38,543 bases of DNA, taken from contig CAZIKQ010000013.1 in the NCBI GenBank assembly GCA_964540025.1, positions 1-38,543 of the forward strand. The letters are read 5' to 3'. Under the pieces are notes generated by a model, which made no database searches, was not told the origin of the DNA, and saw nothing but the letters and a program-made list of their open reading frames with translations. Made by a program: the position numbers and the translations under genes. The DNA comes from RGIG250 sp964540025 (lineage in GTDB: Bacteria > Bacillota > Negativicutes > Selenomonadales > Selenomonadaceae). Positions 34,406-38,543 of this stretch are shown here, piece after piece; position 1 is the stretch's first letter, and each line of letters opens with the position of its first letter.

Positions 34406-34615
34406 ACCATCTGACAGTTGAGGAACTGTTTTGTTACAGGTAAATCATCAAAATCAAACTGATTGGGTTCTTGGAGAGAGGGCTCTCCTGTAGGGGAGGC
34501 TTACTTGATGACAGCCACCTCTTCTACAAGGGACGATTTGGTGGATATAGTTTTTATATTTAGGTCAATTTATTATTGCAATTAACGAAAAAATATTTTT
34601 CAGGGAGGCATTACC
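34406..34615 (+). other. polC-dnaE intergenic region with second copy of the hairpin core
   Basis: A weak hairpin ACAGTT-GAGG-AACTGT followed by TTTGTT (34414-34435) could terminate polC. GGCTCTCCTGTAGGGGAG (34481-34498) matches the core of the element at 4090-4107. The remaining AT-rich stretch before dnaE may hold a promoter, but I cannot choose boxes with confidence. Confidence 0.4.
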
Positions 34616-37600
34616 ATGGCAGTTTCACCGGCTGATTTTGTTCACCTGCACGTTCACACGGAGTACAGCCTTTTGGACGGAGCCTCCCGGATCAAGGATC
34701 TGGTAACGGCGGCTAAGGAAGCCGGAATGGAGGCTCTGGCCATCACCGACCACGGCAATATGTACGGGGCGGTGACCTTTTATCAGGAATGCAAAAAGCA
34801 GGGAATAAAGCCCATCATCGGCTGTGAGGTTTATCTGGCTCCCGGGGACCGCCGGGACAGGGTGGATGTGAAAGGCATCCGGTATCATCATCTTATCCTG
34901 CTGGCGGAGAATGAAACCGGCTACCGGAACCTGTCAAAGCTGGTTTCGCTGGGAAACATTGAGGGGTATTACTATAAGCCCCGCATTGACAAGGAGATCC
35001 TCCGGCAGTATCACGAAGGGCTTATCTGCCTGTCGGCCTGTATAATCGGCGAGATTCCCCGGGCGGTTATCAGCGGGGATCTGGAAAAGGCAGGGGAGCT
35101 GACCCGGGAATACCTGGATATTTTTGGCCGGGAAAATTTTTTCCTGGAGATTCAGAATCACGGGCTGGAGGAGGAACGGAAGGCCAGGGAGGGACTGCTG
35201 TACCTGGCGGAAAAGTACGGGCTGGGGCTGGTGGCCACCAACGATATTCATTATGTGCGCCGTCAGGACGCCTCCTACCACGACATCCTGCTGTGCATTC
35301 AGACCGGGGCTACTATAAACGAGCCGGGCAGGATGAAATTTTCCTCCGACGACTTCTATTTGAAGAACGTGGCGGAGATGGAAAAGCTTTTCCCTCCCGA
35401 TACGTACAAGGACGCCCTCACCAACTCCCGGCGCATTGCGGACCGCTGTCAGGTGGACTTCGTCTTTGGAAAGCACTATCTGCCCGAGTTCCCCCTGCCG
35501 GAGGGGCTCACCGGCCAGCAGTATTTACGGCAGCTTTGTGAGGAAAGGATCACCCGCCGGTACGATCCTGTCACGAAGGAAGTGCGGGAGCGGCTGGAAT
35601 ACGAGCTGGATATCATCCACCGGATGGGCTTTGACAGCTATTTCCTCATCGTCTGGGATTTCATAAACTACGCCAGAGAACGGGGGATCGCCGTAGGCCC
35701 CGGCCGGGGCTCCGCCGCCGGTTCCATCGTGGCCTACGCCCTGGGCATAACCGACATTGATCCCCTGCGCTACGCCCTCCTCTTTGAGCGGTTCCTTAAC
35801 CCGGAGCGGGTATCCATGCCGGATATAGACGTGGACTTCTGCTACCTCCGCCGGGGGGAGGTCATCGACTACGTAAAGGAACGGTACGGGGAAGACCATG
35901 TGGCCCAGATCATTACCTTTGGCACAATGCTGGCCAGAGGGGCAGTCCGGGACGTGGGCCGGGCCCTTGACCTTCCCTACGGCGACGTGGACAGGATTGC
36001 CAAGCTGATCCCCACGGAATTGGGGATGACCCTGGACAAGGCCATGAAGGAGTCCGCTGAGTTCCGGCAGCTTTATGAGACCAACGCCGAAGCAAAGCGG
36101 GTCGTCGACTACGCCCGGGCGGTGGAGGGTCTGCCCCGCCACTCCTCTACCCATGCGGCGGGGGTGGTTATCGCCGGGCGGCCCCTGACCGATTACCTGC
36201 CGGTACAGCTGTCCGACGGGACGCTGGTCACCCAGTACGACAAGGACCTGGTGGAGCGGCTGGGCCTTTTGAAAATGGACTTCCTGGGGCTTCGGACCCT
36301 TACGGTGATCGCCGACGCTCTGGAAAATATTTATCACAGCCGGGGCGAGCGGATAGACATTGGCAAGATTCCGCTGGAGGATGAGCTTACCGGCAAAATG
36401 CTCTGCGACGGCCAGACAAGCGCCGTGTTCCAGATGGAGTCGGCAGGAATGACCCAGCTGGTGAAAGACCTGGCCCCCCGCTCCTTTGAGGATCTGATCC
36501 CCCTGGTGGCCCTCTACCGGCCTGGCCCCCTGGGCAGCGGCATGGTCAAGGACTTCATTGACGGCCGTCACGGCCGGAAGAAAGCAGAATACCCCCATCC
36601 TCTGCTGGAACCTATATTGAAGGAAACCTTCGGCGTGATCCTCTATCAGGAGCAGGTAATGCAGATCGTCCAGGTGCTGGCCGGCTTCAGTCTGGGACAG
36701 GCCGACCTTCTGCGCCGGGCCATGGGGCACAAGGAGCCGGAGCTTTTGCTGAAGCAGAAGGAAGCATTCCTTGCCGGGGCGAGGGCCCGCAATGTGGACG
36801 AAAAAACGGCGGAGCATATATTTGAGCTGCTGACCCATTTTGCTGATTACGGCTTCAACAAATCCCACAGCGCCGCCTACGCGCTGGTGGCCTGGCAGAC
36901 CGCCTGGCTGAAGGCCCACTATCCGGCGGAATTTATGGCGGCAATGCTGACCTCGGTGGTTGACTCCTCGGACAAGGTGGGCGTGTACATCGAGCAGTGC
37001 CGGCGGATGGGGATACCGATCCTTCCCCCGGACATCAACGCCAGCAGCGCCTCCTTCAGCGTCGATGGAAAGGCTATCCGGTTTGGACTGTCCGCCGTAA
37101 AAAATGTGGGGGACGGAGCCATTGCGGAAATAAAGAACCGGGAAGCCGCAGGCGGACCCTACACCTCTCTGGAGGACTTCTGCTCCCGGGCGGATATGCG
37201 CACCGTCAACAAACGGGTGATCGAAAGCCTCATCAAGTGCGGCGCCTTTGATTCCCTTGGGGCGTACCGCTCCCAGCTGCTGGCCATCCTTCCGGACGCG
37301 GCGGCGCAAGGCGCCTATCATCAGAAGGACGCGGAAAGCGGCCAGCTGGGCCTGTTCGGCGAAGAAGAAAACCTGCTGGCCATCCCCCTGCCCAACATAG
37401 ATGAGGCCCCCATTGAAGAACGGCTGGCCTGGGAAAAGGAAATAACCGGCTTCTATATTACCGGGCACCCCCTGGATACCTATAAACGAAAAATTGAAAA
37501 CTTCTTCGGCATCGGCCGGATCCTCAACGGGGAGCTGCCGGAAAAGGCCCGGGTAAGAGTGGCCGGAATCATTACCAAGGCCAGGCGCAGCACCACCAAA

Positions 37601-38023
37601 AAGGGCGACACCATGTGCTTCCTGACGGTGGAGGACTACACCCATTCTCTGGAAGTGATCGTTTTCCCAAAGGTTTTTTACGACCACATGAACGAGCTGC
37701 TGCCGGAATCCATGGTGGTCGTCACCGGCCGGGTGGATGCCTCCGAAACCGGCACAAAGCTGCTGGCGGATGAAATCACCTCCCTCGAGGACTATCACCC
37801 AACTTATTTTCTGACAATAGAGCCGGAGGTAGCCACGGCTGACATACAGAAAAAGATAACGGACATTTTGATCAGGCACCCGGGACAAAACCCGGTCCGC
37901 TTCTACCTCAAGGCCCAGAAGCGGCACGTAAAGGCCGAACCCGGCTGCGCCGCCGACGACTCCCCGGAGCTGGCGGAGGAACTGGAAAAGATTCTCGGCA
38001 AGGGAAACGTTCTCTGGCGTTAG
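34616..38023 (+). CDS. dnaE: DNA polymerase III alpha subunit, DnaE type
   Basis: A 1135-residue C-family polymerase. The PHP domain begins with HLHVHTEYSLLDG (H12, H14, D21) and also keeps TDHGNMYG, GCEVYL, HHLILLA, SACIIGE and NDIHY, so its metal site looks complete. The palm carries GPGRGSAAGS and the catalytic PDIDVDF (402-408). The tandem helix-hairpin-helix region precedes an internal clamp-binding motif QLGLF near residue 910. An OB-fold (VRVAGIITKARR) and a short tail end the protein. GGGAGG precedes the ATG. With PolC beside it, it may be the initiating/lagging-strand polymerase, or the main one. The Rrf2 gene follows 11 bases later. Confidence 0.95.
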   Translation: MAVSPADFVHLHVHTEYSLLDGASRIKDLVTAAKEAGMEALAITDHGNMYGAVTFYQECKKQGIKPIIGCEVYLAPGDRRDRVDVKGIRYHHLILLAENETGYRNLSKLVSLGNIEGYYYKPRIDKEILRQYHEGLICLSACIIGEIPRAVISGDLEKAGELTREYLDIFGRENFFLEIQNHGLEEERKAREGLLYLAEKYGLGLVATNDIHYVRRQDASYHDILLCIQTGATINEPGRMKFSSDDFYLKNVAEMEKLFPPDTYKDALTNSRRIADRCQVDFVFGKHYLPEFPLPEGLTGQQYLRQLCEERITRRYDPVTKEVRERLEYELDIIHRMGFDSYFLIVWDFINYARERGIAVGPGRGSAAGSIVAYALGITDIDPLRYALLFERFLNPERVSMPDIDVDFCYLRRGEVIDYVKERYGEDHVAQIITFGTMLARGAVRDVGRALDLPYGDVDRIAKLIPTELGMTLDKAMKESAEFRQLYETNAEAKRVVDYARAVEGLPRHSSTHAAGVVIAGRPLTDYLPVQLSDGTLVTQYDKDLVERLGLLKMDFLGLRTLTVIADALENIYHSRGERIDIGKIPLEDELTGKMLCDGQTSAVFQMESAGMTQLVKDLAPRSFEDLIPLVALYRPGPLGSGMVKDFIDGRHGRKKAEYPHPLLEPILKETFGVILYQEQVMQIVQVLAGFSLGQADLLRRAMGHKEPELLLKQKEAFLAGARARNVDEKTAEHIFELLTHFADYGFNKSHSAAYALVAWQTAWLKAHYPAEFMAAMLTSVVDSSDKVGVYIEQCRRMGIPILPPDINASSASFSVDGKAIRFGLSAVKNVGDGAIAEIKNREAAGGPYTSLEDFCSRADMRTVNKRVIESLIKCGAFDSLGAYRSQLLAILPDAAAQGAYHQKDAESGQLGLFGEEENLLAIPLPNIDEAPIEERLAWEKEITGFYITGHPLDTYKRKIENFFGIGRILNGELPEKARVRVAGIITKARRSTTKKGDTMCFLTVEDYTHSLEVIVFPKVFYDHMNELLPESMVVVTGRVDASETGTKLLADEITSLEDYHPTYFLTIEPEVATADIQKKITDILIRHPGQNPVRFYLKAQKRHVKAEPGCAADDSPELAEELEKILGKGNVLWR

Positions 38024-38034
38024 AAAGGATGCAC

Positions 38035-38508
38035 ATGAAATTATCAACACGGGGAAGATACGGCGTTACGGCTCTCTTTGAGCTGGCCTTAAACTACGGC
38101 CGCGGCGTAGTCCCCCTGCGGGACATCGCCCGCCATCAGGGAATCTCTGAACCATATCTGGAGCAGCTGGTAAAAACCCTCCGGCAGGCCGGGCTTGTTA
38201 CCAGTACAAGAGGTGCCCAGGGCGGCTACTCTCTGGCCAGACCACCGGAGGAAATAACCATTGCTCAGGCAGTAGAAGCTACGGAAGGCCCCATTGCTCT
38301 GGTGGACTGTCTGATGGCCGGTAGTGAAACGAAAGCTCCTGCCTGCGAAAAAGCCGGAACCTGCGTCACCAGAGACGTGTGGGCCCGGGTCTGCGACAGC
38401 ATAAATCAGGTGCTGAACTCCATTACTCTGGGGGATCTGGTGAAGGATTACCAGAGGGAAAAGGGCCCCGGCAAAAAAGATTTTGAAGATTTTTCAAAAA
38501 AGGATTGA
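38035..38508 (+). CDS. Rrf2-family transcriptional regulator, IscR-like
   Basis: A 157-residue winged-helix regulator. The N-terminus MKLSTRGRYGVTALFELAL, the recognition helix ISEPYLEQLVKTLRQAGLV and the wing STRGAQGGYSLAR are typical of Rrf2. Three cysteines (C92, C104, C110) lie in the loop that binds an iron-sulphur cluster in IscR; the first spacing is longer than in the E. coli protein. I start it at the ATG at 38035 with AAGGA five bases upstream; the ATG six bases earlier overlaps that site. It lies 11 bases after dnaE. A cysteine desulphurase operon would be expected beyond the right edge, controlled by this protein. Confidence 0.92.
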   Translation: MKLSTRGRYGVTALFELALNYGRGVVPLRDIARHQGISEPYLEQLVKTLRQAGLVTSTRGAQGGYSLARPPEEITIAQAVEATEGPIALVDCLMAGSETKAPACEKAGTCVTRDVWARVCDSINQVLNSITLGDLVKDYQREKGPGKKDFEDFSKKD

Positions 38509-38533
38509 CAAAGGACTATCAAATTGATATTAT
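38505..38533 (+). promoter_or_regulatory. Promoter with palindromic operator at the right edge
   Basis: TTGACA (38505-38510, overlapping the Rrf2 stop codon), a 17-base spacer and TATTAT (38528-38533). The spacer holds a perfect palindrome TATCAA-A-TTGATA (38517-38529), a natural operator for the Rrf2 protein encoded just before it. Confidence 0.7.
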
Positions 38534-38543
38534 ACACGAGTCG

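Noticed and set aside
35525..38050. 841-codon open frame antisense to dnaE
   Set aside because: It is a shadow of GC-rich codon use on the other strand. dnaE has complete family motifs; the antisense product has no recognisable domain and a Gly/His/Pro/Arg-heavy composition.
1..38543. CRISPR array or prophage
   Set aside because: No regularly spaced direct repeats and no phage structural or integrase genes were seen.

Overview
This GC-rich window, with an AT-richer island at its left end, looks like chromosomal DNA of a Bacillota (Firmicutes) bacterium. The evidence is a PolC-type replicative polymerase beside a DnaE, the miaB-mutS-mutL order, AGGAGG-type ribosome binding sites before most genes and a CCA-encoding tRNA gene. 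The TAXI-type TRAP transporter, the stand-alone carboxyltransferase subunit and the missing PolC proofreading domain make me favour the Negativicutes. That placement is inference; there is no rRNA in the window.

Layout. 1-3934 (minus strand) is a defence island: a truncated DUF4391 gene, a DUF6680 membrane protein, a type III DNA methyltransferase (Mod) and a YhcG/DUF1016 nuclease-like protein that runs off the left edge, where a Res subunit would be expected. 3935-4312 is scar-like, with nested hairpins and a terminator. 4313-8467 holds a large cyclic-nucleotide-binding-fold protein of unknown role, a small helical protein, a MarR regulator and a SpeD-like protein that lacks the self-processing serine. 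8613-12235 holds an amino-acid ABC permease and ATPase, DAHP synthase, prephenate dehydrogenase and tRNA-Arg(CCG). 12365-13557 holds a candidate small RNA, a DUF2442/DUF4160 pair (DUF4160 frameshifted) and a doubtful ORF. 13837-21138 is miaB, a structured leader, mutS, mutL and a methyltransferase. 21207-26917 holds a DUF1858 protein, a biotin-dependent carboxyltransferase subunit and a complete TAXI-TRAP uptake cassette. 27098-38508 holds a class A penicillin-binding protein, tyrS, polC, dnaE and an Rrf2/IscR-type regulator that ends at a promoter-operator of its own.

How the genes fit. aroF-type DAHP synthase and tyrA supply the tyrosine branch; mutS and mutL supply mismatch repair; polC and dnaE are both replicative-type polymerases in tandem on one strand. 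The most interesting observation is that this PolC has no DnaQ-like exonuclease inserted in its PHP domain, while all nine PHP metal-ligand positions are present. Other points worth checking are the serine-less SpeD homologue, two structured non-coding segments (about 12365-12500 minus and 15370-15500 plus), a paired CTGCATTATAA repeat near two unrelated promoters, and a perfect palindrome between the -35 and -10 boxes at the right edge.
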